Shown piece after piece: positions 43,951 through 55,154 of a DNA stretch of 64,000 nt (the first letter of the stretch is position 1; each line of letters begins with the position of its first letter). Below the pieces are notes generated by a model. That model saw nothing but the letters and a program-made list of their open reading frames with translations. It was not told where the DNA came from and searched no databases. A program made the translations under genes and the position numbers. Origin of the DNA: Prorocentrum cordatum (taxonomy: Eukaryota; Sar; Dinophyceae; Prorocentrales; Prorocentraceae). The stretch covers positions 145,672 through 209,671 of the forward strand of contig CAUYUJ010008114.1 in assembly GCA_963575745.1 (NCBI GenBank), given 5' to 3'.

Positions 43951-46420
43951 CGGGGCCAGGACCAAACAACCAGTTTGATTACACTGCTGTTATCGCATCG
44001 TCCTCCAGGAGGGGATTCAAGCGCCCCTGGCCCGAGTGGGCAGTTAGCTGGCGCCGAGGCGAGAGCAGGACTTCTGTGTCATTTGGAAGGGCGTCTCAGG
44101 CGGGAGCGCTAGGCCGGAATAAATGTTGAAGAAATCTCCAACGAGAGGATAAATATGAAGGCAAGGAGGAGAACCCAGAGTACGATGAGGGGCGAGGAGA
44201 GACATGATGAGGAAGAGCATCAGGGGCACGACGACGAGAATGATGATAAAAAGGAGAAGGAGGAACAAAACGGCGAGAAGAGAGAGGAACGGCATGAGGA
44301 GGCGGAGGAAAGTGAGGACGATGAGGTTGCGTGGGCGGGTAGGCGGCAAGAAACATGATGATGAGGACGGCGACAACAACGACGACGACAGTGATCACGA
44401 GACGGGCGCATGCCAATCAGGAACAGGATGACGATGATTCGGAGGACTCGCGAACAAGTTTTGAATCAACGTTGGATTTCACATTTCTGCTGGGGATGCT
44501 GGCCCCTGGCTATCACTTATTCATCATGTGTTGCTGCTCCGCGCCCTCCTCCTCCTTGTCCTGGTCCTCCTTCTGCTACTGCCCCTCTTCCATCCCCAAT
44601 CCTCCCCCCGCTGCTCCTCCAACTCCTGCTCTTTTCTCACGTCTCACTCCCCGTCCTTCTCCTCACTTATTGTTCCTCACTTTCTTCGATTGTCCAAGGA
44701 AGAAGTACAGAGGATCAGGGGGCATAAAAAGCACTGTGCATCAGAAGGCAGAGGCAGATAAACAGGAGGATGGATATGATAAAGATGATGGTAGTCGTCA
44801 TCATGTGGATCTCACTGATGGCGACGATCCACCGATCATGGCGACTGCAATATATGCCAGCGGCATCGGCGCTCACGGTGACGACGACAACGATTGGAAT
44901 GACGGCTCACGATGTCGATTGCGAGGGTGACTGTGACGGTGGGCATGATGGCGACGGTGATGATGACGATGACGACGACGACGATGACGATGATGTTGAT
45001 GATGATGATGATGATGATTCTTATGGTGGTGTTGCCGATGATGATGCTGTCGTCGATGATGATGAAGAGGGTCCTGATGATGACGACGACGGCGACGACT
45101 ACGACGATGACGAATCGGATGAACGGGCGGCCGCCCGCCGCGGCAGAAGCGAACGGCCGGCCGAGGCCGCGGCAAACGCCCAAGATCCACACTGTGGCCT
45201 CTGCTGGAAGAAGGCCTGCGCTGCAGAGCTCTTCTCAGCAGGGGCACCCGGGTGCCTCTGCAGAGAGGGCGCGGGTCTGCCTGCGGGATCGTCGGCTGGG
45301 CTTGCTGAGACTTGTCTCATCAGATCCAGACGACGGTCCCAGGGTCAGACCCACTTCCTCTCAGCAGGGGCACCCGGGTGCCCCTGCTGAAAAGACCCCT
45401 GCAGCGCAGGCCTCATCTCAGCACAGGCCGCCTTGTAGATCTTAGGCGTTCGCCGCACCACGTCCGCTGAGAACGCGTAGGACGTGGCGAACGCCTAAGA
45501 CCCAAGGGGCAGGAAACGCGATCGGAAGCGAAACGCTTTTGGTGTTGGCTGTATCTTCTGCTGAGATACCGATGCCGATCATGGCCCGGTGCCGGTACCG
45601 ATACCGGCATCGGTACCGGCATCGATATCGATACTGGTACCGTCAGGCGCAGCGCCTTTCTTAGCACCAACATCAACACAGCCCTTGCGGGAATATGGAG
45701 GAAAAGGGGGGAGCGGGGAGGGAACATGAGGACGAGGAGGAGAGCCTGCAAGGAGGAGCAAGAGGGGTTGGGGGGGATATGGAGGAGGCAGCAGCAGGAG
45801 GACCAGGACAATGAGGAAGACGAGGCGGAGAAGCAGCACCAACAGACCGATTTATAGCCTCAGTCCAGCATCCCCAACAACGATTTTGAGGCAGGATGGC
45901 TCCACATATTGCTGATTTACCTGCGCCCTTGTCGCCATCACTGTCGTCGTCATTGCTGACATCGTCCTCATTGCCATACTTATTGCCCTCTCCCCCTCCC
46001 ACGCATCCCTCCTGCTCTTTCTCCTCCCACTCCTTCTCCTCCCCCGACTCATTCCATTCCTCATTATCCTCGTCGTTATTACTCCCCCTTCTCTTCTTCT
46101 CCTCGTTCTCGTCATCGTGCTCCTGCTGCTCTTCCCCTGGTTCTTCTCGCCCCTCGTACTCCTGGTTCTCCTCTTCACCCTCCAAGTTCTCCTATCGCTG
46201 AAGATGTCAGCATGTACTAACTAAAGCATGGCGCCCCCCCGCCTGAGACTTCCTTCCACATGACTCAGAAATCATGCCCTCGCCTCGGCGCCGGCTAACT
46301 GTTCCCTCGGGGCAGGGGCGCCTGGGCCCCTCCTGGGGCACAATTCGGCATCAGCACGGTACTGTAACAGGTAGCTTGTGCCTGGCCCCGTCTGACTCCT
46401 CCCCCACCACCCCTGGGAGC
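43951..46420. repeat. Nested palindrome core, right arm B
   Basis: Matches 8,401-10,875. It lacks about 19 bp present near 9,760 in copy A (CGACGCCCCCCAAATGGAGC region) and has one mismatch in the CTCAGCAGGGGCACCC palindrome (near 45,390). Confidence 0.85.
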
Positions 46421-47800
46421 CCAGTTGTGAGGATGTCCCAGGCAAACTGACCGGACTACCTCGCGCGCTGAATCTCGGAGCGAGCCCAGACTTGCGAGGA
46501 GGTCTGAAGCGAAATTGGCCCGACCCCAGAGTTCCGACGATGGATCAGGCGAATCTGGCCCGAGAACCTCGAGCGCATCATCTCTGAGCCCGGAGTTGCG
46601 GGGACGCATCAAGCGAAATTGGCCAAACGACCTCAGGCGCGGCATGTCTGAACCCAGAGTTGCGAAGACGTCTCAGACGAAATTGGCCAGGCCACCTCAA
46701 GTCAGGAGCATCTCGAAGCCCAGAGTTGCGAGGATGTCTCAGGCGAACCGGACCGGACAACCTCGCGCGTCGCAACTTCGAGTCTAGAGTTGTGAGGATG
46801 TCTCGGGCGATACGGGCCAGATCACCTCAGGCCACAACAATTCAATTCTGAGACCAGAGTTGCGAGGATGTCTCAGGCGAAATCGGCCAGACCACCTCGC
46901 GCGCGGCATCTCTGAACCTGGAGTTGCGAGGATGTATCAGGCGGAACGGGCTGGACCAGCTTAGGTCAGAGTAAATCTGAGCCCGCGCGCGACATCTTGC
47001 AGCCCAGAGACGTCGCATGCAAAATCCGCCGGACCAGTTCGCACGCGGTCTCTCGGAGCCAAGAGTTGCGAGGACGTGTGAGGCGAGTTTGGCTGGACCA
47101 CCTCGCGCCTGGCAGCTCGGATCCCAGAATTGCGGGCGTGCCCCGGGCGACCTGGGCCGGACCAATTCAGGTCAGGGCATATCTAGGCCAAGAGTTGCGA
47201 GGATGTCCAGGGCGAATCAGACCAACTCAGGTCAGAGCATTTCCGATCCCAGAGGTGCAAGGAGGCCTCTGTCGAAAATGGGCCAGACCACCTCGCGAAA
47301 GGTATATCTGAGCCAAGAGTTGTGAGGATGTCTCAAGCGAAATGGGTCGGACCACATCAAGCCAGGACATATATGAGCCCAGAGTTGCGAGGATCCTCAG
47401 GCGAGCCGGGCCGCACCTCTTCACGCGCGGCATCTAGGAGCCCAGACTTGCGAAGATGTCTCAGGCTAAATTGACCAGACCACCTCGCGCGCGGCATCTC
47501 GCAGAGTTGGGAGGACATCTCAGGCGAGAATGTCTGAAGTAGAATTGTCCAGATCACCTCGCGCGCGGCATGTCTGAGCCTAGAGTCGTGAGGATGTCTA
47601 AGGCGAAGCGGGCTGGACCTACTCAGGTTAGGGGCATATCTGAGCCCAGAATTGCGAAGATGGCGAAACGGACCGGACCACTTCGCGCGTGGCATCTTGG
47701 ATTCCAGAGTTGCGAGGATGTATCAGGCGAAATGGGCCAGGCCATCTTGCCCCCGGCAACTCGGAGCCCAGAGTTGCGACGATCTCTCAACGCAATGTAA
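46421..47800 (+). repeat. 68-bp satellite array, outer block, right arm B
   Basis: Matches 10,878-12,280; the (TA)n run at 47,369 is unexpanded. Confidence 0.92.
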
Positions 47801-48164
47801 TGCAGTGCCATGGGAAGTGACGCAACAGAAATGCAATGCCATGCGTTGTAATGCAATGCCATGCAATGCAACGCAAAGGCCTCCATGCAATGGGAACAGA
47901 CAGTGGCTTCCACTGCGTGAGATGCGGGATAGAGATAGAGAGGGAAAGGAGGAGCACGGAGGAGGAGGTGTAGTTGTTTTTCCAGAGCTCCCCATGCAGC
48001 TTGGTATGAACCACTGTGCAACACCAGTAGCAGGAGGCAGGGCTGGCAACAGGATCAAGCAAACGAAGCGCATTTAGCATGCCAGAAGCTCACTTAGCAG
48101 GAAGAGGACGCTTTCGGCGACGGCGGCGGCGACGACGACCGACGACGACGGCCGCCGAAGGCCG

Positions 48165-48400
48165 CCGAGGCAGAGGAGGAGGAGGAGGAGGAGGAGGAGG
48201 AGGAGGAAAAGGAGGAGGAGAAGGAGGAGGAGGAGGAGGAGAGGGAGGAGGAGGTGACAAGGAATTGTGGGAGGAGGAGGAGGAGGAGGAGGAGGAGGAG
48301 GAGGAGGAGGACGTGACAAGAGGAAGGATGGGGAGGAGGACAGGAGGAGGAAGTGGAGGAGGAGGAGGAGGACGAGGAGGATGACGAGAAGAAAAACAGG
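48165..48400. repeat. (GAG)n purine tract near right end of copy B
   Basis: Matches 12,655-12,890 but with a shorter second sub-tract. Confidence 0.9.
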
Positions 48401-48490
48401 ACCAGCAGCAGGAGGCGGAGCTGGCAACAGGATCAAGCACATCGGGAGCCCACTTAGCAGAACAGAAGCCCACTTAGCAGGAACACGACT

Positions 48491-48525
48491 TTTATTTGTG
48501 TGTCCCAGGGCCCCTTCAATCATGG
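48491..48525. mobile_element. Terminal fragment of element F3 abutting copy B
   Basis: TTTATTTGTGTGTCCCAGGG followed by CCCCTTCAATCATGG is the right end of family F3. It begins at the exact base where copy B stops. Confidence 0.7.
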
Positions 48526-48628
48526 CGGGGGCCACGAGACCTCCCCAGGTCGCACGGCGCCTCTCCTCATTTCAGGGCGTCCCCGGCCCCCCCCCCCGGG
48601 GCCGCGCGCGGACGTGCCGCGAGCCATG

Positions 48629-48806
48629 ATTCAGGAGGGAAAGAAACACACAGACACAATGAATCGTCGATCCCCCAGAAAATATGGGAAAGTGTGGGAA
48701 TTGGGCGGGAAGACAGAAACCCAGAAAATATGGGAAGCTATGGGGAATCTGTTTATTTGTGTGTGTTCATTTGTGTGTCCTGGGCCCCCTTCGATGATCT
48801 TGCGAA
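48629..48806. mobile_element. Inverted-repeat element F3, copy 1
   Basis: Left end AGGAGGGAAAGAAACACACA (with GACACAAT), interior CGTCGATCCCCCAGAAAATA, right end TTCATTTGTGTGTCCTGGGC. Ends are imperfect inverted repeats; length about 175 bp; non-coding. Relatives are at 54,335-54,516, 61,743-62,232 and 62,570-62,735. Confidence 0.78.
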
Positions 48807-49547
48807 CCCCCTCTTGGGCGCCCTCCTCGTGGACGCCCCAGAGAGGCATGGGGGGGGGTCTTAGCTGCACCGATATTTGCCCGTTCCGAAGCGCAACGCG
48901 CGTACCCTGCTCAAGACGTCCGTGTCGACACGTGGCGTGTTGGCTCCACGTGTCGGCCACCGTTTTTTTGGTGAGCGTGCCGCGCCACGCGCACGCGTTT
49001 CATCTGCGCACTGAGCTCCGTGTCAGCACGCTACGGGGACATCGCAACTAGCCGAAAGATCGGCGCCGAAAGGTCGCCAGACCGACCAGACAGAACACGC
49101 TCCAACGAGAGGGTCAGCGCCTCCGCGGCGGCACGATCTGCGCGGAGAGGAGGTTTGCCGTTGGTGGCGCGCGTGGGGGTGCCACGAGCGCAGGTGGAGG
49201 CCGCCCCACGCGAGAGGCAGGCATCGAGGGCGGGTCCACCCATTCGCCCACGGATCGCCGAGATGGGGCCCGACCGCCCCAAGCTGCACAGGAACGTGCG
49301 GATTCGCTATCCCGGTGCCCATCGCCCGTCTATCGGCGACGTACCGCCGATTCCTGCTCGATATGCCCCCCCCCTATGCCATTCCCCCCCTGTCATTGCC
49401 CCTCATCGGCGTGTCCCCTGGTGCGGGAGTTGTCCACTTGCGGGTTTCCCGTAATTCCGACCTGCGGAAATCCCAGGAAAGGGGAGTCCAGCGGACATCG
49501 CATGGCTTTTCCTATAATTCGCAGACCTTGTTGGAACGACGGTGAGC
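48807..49547. other. Unique sequence, weak open frames only
   Basis: A plus-strand frame at 49,020-49,454 (144 aa) has mixed composition but no recognised motif. CACGTGTCGGCCACCG and nearby phrases give small inverted repeats. Confidence 0.25.
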
Positions 49548-49559
49548 CCGTAGCCATTT
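49548..49559 (+). other. Possible relic of dinoflagellate spliced leader
   Basis: CCGTAGCCATTT matches the first 12 bases of the canonical dinoflagellate spliced leader as I recall it (CCGTAGCCATTTTGGCTCAA, then G). It is followed by ATCGAG and then an ATG at 49,566. Truncated leaders in genomic DNA are known marks of mRNA-derived inserts. An isolated 12-base match is suggestive only. Confidence 0.4.
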
Positions 49560-49565
49560 ATCGAG

Positions 49566-49690
49566 ATGTCGATTCCCCCCCAGCATTATCAGCAGCACTC
49601 ACATGTTTCGAGTGGCCGTCGGCCCATCCCGCCATCGTGCTTGAGTTGTGGGTCAAAAGCCTCTTGGATGTTCGTCTGGATCTCGTGGGA
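49566..49690 (+). pseudogene. Short open frame after the leader-like 12-mer
   Basis: ATG at 49,566 opens a frame starting MSIPPQHYQQHSHVSSGRRP with a CLSCG motif about 29 residues in. The frame then runs into the GGCCTCTTGGG repeat and loses any protein character. It could be the 5' end of a retroposed transcript; the family is not recognised. Confidence 0.25.
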
Positions 49691-50215
49691 GGCCTCTCGG
49701 GGGCCTCTTGAAGGCAGTTTTGATGCCTCTTCGGAGCCTCTTGGGGCCTCTTTTTGGGCCTCTTGGGGGCCTCGTGGGGCCTCTAGGTGGCCGCTTGGGC
49801 TCCCTTGGAGCCTTCTTGGGGCCTCCTGGGGGCCTATTGGAGCGGAATGCTCGAATTGTCGGTTCGTGTTCCCCCTCTTGGGCCCCTCTTGGTGCCGTCT
49901 TGGGGCCCTCTTGGGCGATCTTGGGCGCCTCTTGGGCCGTTTCGGGGCCCTCTTGGACCGTCTTGGGGCCCTCTTGTGGGCCTCTTGGGCTGACTTAAGG
50001 TGGTAATGGGGGCCTCTGGGGCCATCTTGGAGCGTCGGAAGTCCGAAAACGCGAGAACGCGAACATCGAATAACACACGGAGAATCAATGATTAGTGCCT
50101 CTTTAGGCCTTCTTGGGGGTCCCCTTGGGCCGTCTTTGGACCACCTTGGGCGTCTTGGAGCGCTCTTGGACTGTCTTGGAGGCCTCGTGGACGCTCTTGG
50201 GCGCCTTCTTGGGGC
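49691..50215. repeat. Degenerate GGCCTCTTGGG-type repeat, block 2
   Basis: Irregular TTGGGGCCTCTTTTTGGGCC and GGGCCGTCTTGG units at 49,691-50,000 and 50,090-50,215, with unique sequence between. Confidence 0.8.
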
Positions 50216-51086
50216 CCCGGCCCTCAGAGTACTGCAGTCCCCGAGTCCCGAGCACATAGGACAGAGAAGGACACACGAAGACCTGGAGAGAAGGCTCCGC
50301 TGCGCGCCTCGCGGCACGGTGGCGGATTACTTCCACCCCCGCGGGGGAGGCAATAGGGGACAGCCACCGAGCGTGCTCTCGCCGATCATCCCAGCAAGCA
50401 GGCGATCGCAAACACGGATCAAGGTGGCGTGGATTAAAAACAAATGAGAAACATCGCAAACATGGATCAGAGGGGGCGTGGATTAAAAAAAGAGGGTGCG
50501 TGGATTCGTGCGACGGGCCCCGCTTCCATGGAGAGATCGCGGACCTCCGCCGCCGGGCGAGGCGGCACCGGCCGCACTTTTGGGGAGGGCACCTCCCCCG
50601 ATCCGTGGACTTGGCGACCGCGCTTCAAATTCATGGGTCGCTAATCCATGCCTGCGCGCCCCCGAAACAAGTGAGTTAATGGACTGAACACCTCTGGTGC
50701 CGGGCCGGCGGTGCGCCCGGATCCCCCTGGCGAGGGCGAGCATGACCAGGGATGGGGGGGAAGGGCACGGGGCCGGCAACAACAGTATTCGCGCGGGCGC
50801 CTTCTGGGCCTTGAAAGGGCGTCATCGCGAAGAGCAGAACTATTGGTTTGTGCGCGTTTTGGGGGGAGCCCAGGGCGGAGGTAAATCACGGGAGTTTCTG
50901 GTCGATGTGGATTGAGAATTCTTTGAAAGTCGGCGAATCGTGCCAAACAGCGCCAAATGGCGCCCAACAGCGCCCAGAGGCGCCGTATAGAGCTCAAGCA
51001 GCGCTCAGTAGCGACCACTAGGGCCCACCGGCTCCGTGCGAAGGGGATGCATTACGTACGTCGTGCGCGTGACTGGGCGCGCCATT
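50216..51086. other. Unique sequence with short direct repeats
   Basis: GCAAACACGGATCA / GCAAACATGGATCA and GGCGTGGATTAAAAA recur within 50,408-50,510. Near 50,945-51,010 there are AACAGCGCC/AATGGCGCC decamer repeats. No gene supported. Confidence 0.35.
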
Positions 51087-51196
51087 GGCTCCTCCTCCTC
51101 CTCCTCCTCCTCCTCCTCCTCCTCCTCGTCCTCCTCCTCCTCCTCCTCTTTCTCCTCCTCCTCCTCCTCCTCCTCCTCCTCCTCCTCCTCGCGTCA
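51087..51196. repeat. (CTC)n pyrimidine tract
   Basis: About 110 bp of CCTCCT on the plus strand, ending CTCGCGTCATGGGG. Confidence 0.92.
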
Positions 51197-51784
51197 TGGG
51201 GACGAGCAAACGCTTCACTGAGCTGTTCCCTGAGGGAAGTGAGAGTGGGCAGGGTCTCTCAGAGCGCGGCGGGACCTCTCAGAAGCCCCGGCGCCCCCTG
51301 AGGAACCCTGAGAGCCTCCTCCGAAGCCACGGACGGCTTCTCAGAAGTCGCGAGGGCTTCTGAGAAGCGTCGCCGCCTTTAGGGGAAGGCCTGCCCCCTC
51401 TCACTTCCCCCCTCGGCTCGCCGCCGATAGATGCTCGTTTGGGGGACCTTCCTGGGGCCCACCCAACGGAGCTGCTCGACTCCGGATTGCCTCTAGTGCA
51501 TCTCCATTTCGACTCCAGTTGGATTCAAGTCGACAATCCTTCGACGCAGCATCGACGCAGGCCTTGTCACGCCTGGGGATCCTCAGGACCACCTGGGAAT
51601 ACACATTTCCCCTGACCGATCTCTTCACTTTTGCTGCTATCAGGGTGCTTTGTGTGTGTGTGTGTGTGTTTCCTAACCATCCTGTGGTGTTGGGTCCTCG
51701 TTTTGAAGAGACGGTCCCCGCGTTCTCCTCCTTCCTCCCTCCTCCTCCCCCTCCTCCCTTCTTCCTGCGCTTCACCCACCCAGT
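51197..51784. other. Short degenerate repeats, then unique sequence with (GT)n
   Basis: 51,230-51,380 has TCTCAGAAG/CCTGAG decamer-like repeats. A (GT)n run of about 10 units lies at 51,650-51,669. No gene recognised. Confidence 0.4.
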
Positions 51785-53712
51785 ACATCGCTTCGTGGCC
51801 CCATTGGGAGCTCCACGACGACCCCAGTACTACCGCCCGCATGCGTCCCCGAAAACCCAATTTGGCACCCCTCACAGGGTTCGCGACCCCATAGGGAGCT
51901 CCACCGAAGGCCCGGGTGCTACCGCCCGCACGCGTCCCCCAAACCCAACGTTGCACACCCTTCACACGTTTCGTGGCCCCTTAGGGAGCTCCACCGAAGG
52001 CCCCAGTGCTACCGCCTGCATGCGCCCCCAAATCCAATGTGGCACACCCCTCACACGTTTCGTGGCCCCACAGAGCTCCACCGAAAGCCCCAGAGCTACC
52101 GCTCGCATACGTCCCCAACATTTGATTTGGCACACCCCTCACACGTTTCGTGGCCCCACAGGGAGCTCCACCGCAGGCCCCAGTGCTACCGCCCGCATGC
52201 GTCCCCGAAACCCAATGTGGCACACTCCTCGCACGTTTCGTGGCCCCATAGGAAGCTCCACCGAAGGCCCGGGTGCTACCGCTCGCATGCGTTCCCAAAA
52301 CCTAATTTGCCACACCGCTCACACGTTTCGTGGCCCCATAGGGAGCTTCACCGAAGGCCCGGGTGCTACTGCCCGCATGCGTCCTCAAAACCGAATTTGG
52401 CACATACGCCTAACACGTTTTGTGGCCCCATAGGGAGCTCCACCGAAGGCCCCAGTGCCACCGCCCACATGCGTCTCCAAAACCCACTTTGGCACACCCC
52501 TCACAGGGTTCGCGGCCCCATAGGGAGCTCCACCAAAGGCCTCACCAGTGCTACCGCCCGCATGCGTCCCCAAAACCCATATCGTCACACCCCTCACACG
52601 TTGCGTGGCCTCATTGGGAGCTCCACCGAAGGCCCGTTCCCACCGCCCGCATGCGTCCCCACACCCATTTCGACACACCTCTCACGCGTTCCGTGGCCCA
52701 ATAGGGAGCTCCACCGAAAGCCCCAGCGCCACCGCCCGCATGCGCCCCCCACACCCATTTCGGCACACCTCTCACGCGTTTCGTGGCCCTATAAGGAGCT
52801 CCACCGAAGGCCCCAGTGCCACCGCCCGCATGCGTCCCTCACACCCATTTTGGCACACACACACACCTCATTTTTCGTGGCCTCATAGGGAGCTCCACCG
52901 AAGGCTCTAGTGCCACCGCCCGCATGCGTCCCCCACACACATTTCGGCACACCCCTCACACGTTTCGCGGCACCACAGGGAGCTCCACAGAAGGCCCCAG
53001 TGCCACCGCCCGCATGCCAAACCCACTTCGGCACGCCCCTCACACGTTTTGTGGTCCCATAGGGAGCTCCACCGAAGGCCCCAGTGCTACCGCCCGCATG
53101 CGCCCCCCACGCCACGCCCATTCCGGCACACCCCTCACGCGTTTTGTGGCCCCATAGGGAGTTCCACCGAAGGCCGCATGCGCCACCGCCCGCATGCGTC
53201 CCCCACACCCAATTTGGCACCCCTCACACGTTTCGTGGCCCCATAGGGAGCTCCACCGAAGGCCCCAGTGCCACCACCCGCATGCGTCACCCACCCACTT
53301 AGTCACACCGCTCACACGTTTCGTGGCCCCATAGGGAGCTCCACCGAAAGCCCCAGCGCCACCGCCCGCATGCGTCCCCCACACCCATTTCGGCACACAC
53401 AAACACCTCTCATTTTTCGTGGCCCCATAGTGAGCTCCACCAGAGGCTCCAGTGCCACCGCCCGCATGCGTCCCCCACGCCCATTCGGGCACACCCCTCA
53501 CACGCTTCGTGGCCCCAAGTTCCACCGAAGGCCGCACTGCCACCGCCCGCATGCGTCACCCACACCCATTTCGGCACACCCATCATATGTTTCGCGGCCC
53601 CATAGGGAGCACCACCGAAGGCCCCAGCGTCACCGCCCGCATGCGTCCGCCGCACCCATGTCGGCGCATCCCTCACAGCGTTCGCGGCCCCATGGGGAGC
53701 GCCACCAAAGAA
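51785..53712. repeat. 89-bp satellite array (about 21 units)
   Basis: Unit phrases are TTCGTGGCCCCATAGGGAGC, TCCACCGAAGGCCCCAGTGC, TACCGCCCGCATGCGTCCCC and a variable AAACCCAATTTGGCACACCC. Units diverge by several substitutions and small indels, so the array is not newly expanded. It reads through as His/Pro/Arg/Gly-rich peptide in several frames; I treat that as an artefact. There is no relative elsewhere in the window. Confidence 0.93.
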
Positions 53713-54267
53713 GATATTCACAATTGCGGTACTCACAACTGAATATGGTTTGGTGTTTCGCCAGGCTACTTGTTTGGGAAGGGGGCGCCCCCACAACCTT
53801 TTCGTTTCGTATTTGAAGAATCACAACGGGCGGTTTCTGACCCTTTTCGGCTCCAGGTGGCCCGCACCAAGGCAGGGTGGGGGGGAACGCCGCTCCCAGG
53901 GAAGGGATGTTGACCTCGTGGTCATGAAGCCTGGTACAACCCATAACCCTAAGAACAGTACGAACTCGTGGTCTAACTTGGGTCCACTCTTTTCGGGGAT
54001 ATCCCTAAGCACATGGATGGTCTCTTTTTGATTTCTCTGCAATGAAAAAGACCCCATATCCCTGATGGTCTCGTCTCCCCCTGACTTGGTTCCCCTCCCA
54101 AAGAATTTGGGATACCTCTACTGCCTATCATGCAGGTGGCCACGCTGTAAAACCTTGCGGCGTCGGAGATCTGAGGCCACCCCTGGCACTTAGTTTAAAC
54201 CCTTCCCAGTCCCTTTCAGGACCGGACAGGTCCGCTCTCCCAGCTTGGAGGAGGAGAAGGAGGAGAC
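53713..54267. other. Unique moderate-G+C sequence
   Basis: A plus-strand frame 53,750-54,031 (93 aa) includes PHNLFVSYLKNHNGRFLTLF and STNSWSNLGPLFSGISLSTW, a natural-looking composition. No family is recognised and no splice context is clear. It could be an exon or a mobile-element fragment. Confidence 0.3.
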
Positions 54268-54312
54268 TTTTCGCCCAAAATCGGCCTGTAGGGGGACATG
54301 GCCGATCGAACT
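54268..54312. mobile_element. Element F2, right-end fragment
   Basis: CGCCCAAAATCGGCCTGTAG followed by GGGGACATGGCCGATC matches the right inverted end of F2. The left part (GACAGGTCCGCTCTCCCAGC at about 54,226) is diverged. Confidence 0.5.
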
Positions 54313-54334
54313 GTTTGGCCAGAAGACTGCAGCG

Positions 54335-54516
54335 TGCCAAAGGTCTCAAGAGGGGAACACAAACACAGACACAAATAAAAGTCGATGCCCAGGAAGCTAT
54401 GAGAGACTATGGGAATTGAGGGTGAAGACGAAAGCCCCGAAGATATAGAAACATATAGGGAATCCTGGGATTTGTGTCTGTTAACTTGTGTGTCCCAGGG
54501 CCCCTTCAAGGTCGCT
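54335..54516. mobile_element. Element F3, copy 2
   Basis: GGGAACACAAACACAGACAC to CTTGTGTGTCCCAGGGCCCC with the interior CGATGCCCAGGAAGCTATGA. This copy shows its inverted ends best: both ends contain (A)ACAGACACAAA followed by CCCAGG. Confidence 0.78.
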
Positions 54517-55154
54517 TTGGCTAGGGCTATCCTCACGGCGCAGCCGAGCACAGGGGGTTACCCCCGTCGTTATGAAGGCCTCTGGGTGCTGAGGGAGTTC
54601 TCGCTCACACGGCGTGGCGCGGCTCCGGAAGTTGCCAGAGATCGCGAGCGACGAACATGCCCATAACTATCCATGTTTTCGCGGTCTCGGTATCGAGGCG
54701 AGATCCTCTTCAGAAATCGGCCTCAAGAGAGTCCTAAGCTGGCCCGAGAGGGCCTCTGGAGAGATCCAAGACCGTGTTAGAGAGCCTTTCTATGTGCTCA
54801 GACGGTCCATACTCAGCCCCACGACGAGCGTAAGGGACCCCCTCGACGGCCAAGAGTGCCTTAAGACGGCCCAAGACAGCGCGAAGAGACGGCCAAGATG
54901 ACTCCAAGATGGGCCAGGGGCCCAAAGGACCCGCAAGACTGCCCCACATTAGCCCAGGGAAGGACGGACTGAAGGGAGAAAGACGACGAAGACGAGAAGA
55001 TAACTCGAGAACCACCCGACACGCCGCGGAAGAGCATTGTCATTTGCCGCGGCTCTGCCAGGCCGTTGGGTACGAGGTGTCACGCGTTACGGCGTTACGG
55101 CCTCCCGTGTGCCACCAGAGCAGTCGCCGCCAGGGTGCTGGGCACGGTCCATGA
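54517..55154. other. Degenerate CCAAGA/GGCC repeats, no gene
   Basis: 54,830-54,970 has GACGGCCAAGATGACTCCAA-type units that look like the complement of the GGCCTCTTGGG repeat; the rest is unique. Confidence 0.4.

Larger units (their letters stand above)
27811..48491. repeat. Giant palindrome, copy B (complete)
   Basis: The left arm 27,811-37,98x is an inverted, diverged version of the right arm 38,03x-48,491. Paired landmarks include the end module (28,314-28,380 against 48,414-48,491), the 68-bp arrays, the 47-bp arrays, the heptamer blocks, and the CAGCAAGACAGATTGAACAC phrase (35,611) against its complement (near 41,367). The right half and the inner left arm are nearly identical to copy A. 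Arm-to-arm divergence is plainly larger than A-to-B divergence. Confidence 0.9.

Noticed and set aside
1-48491. Whole palindrome explained as a chimeric long-read (missing-adapter) artefact
   Set aside because: Arm-specific variants and block structures (for example left/right mismatch polarity, the left-arm AT-rich insert and higher-order repeat) are systematic, and A and B share the arm-specific differences available for comparison. It still needs read-level confirmation.
51785-53712. Proline/histidine-rich repeat protein encoded by the 89-bp satellite
   Set aside because: Unit length is not a multiple of three and indels are frequent; all three plus frames give similar-length open stretches.
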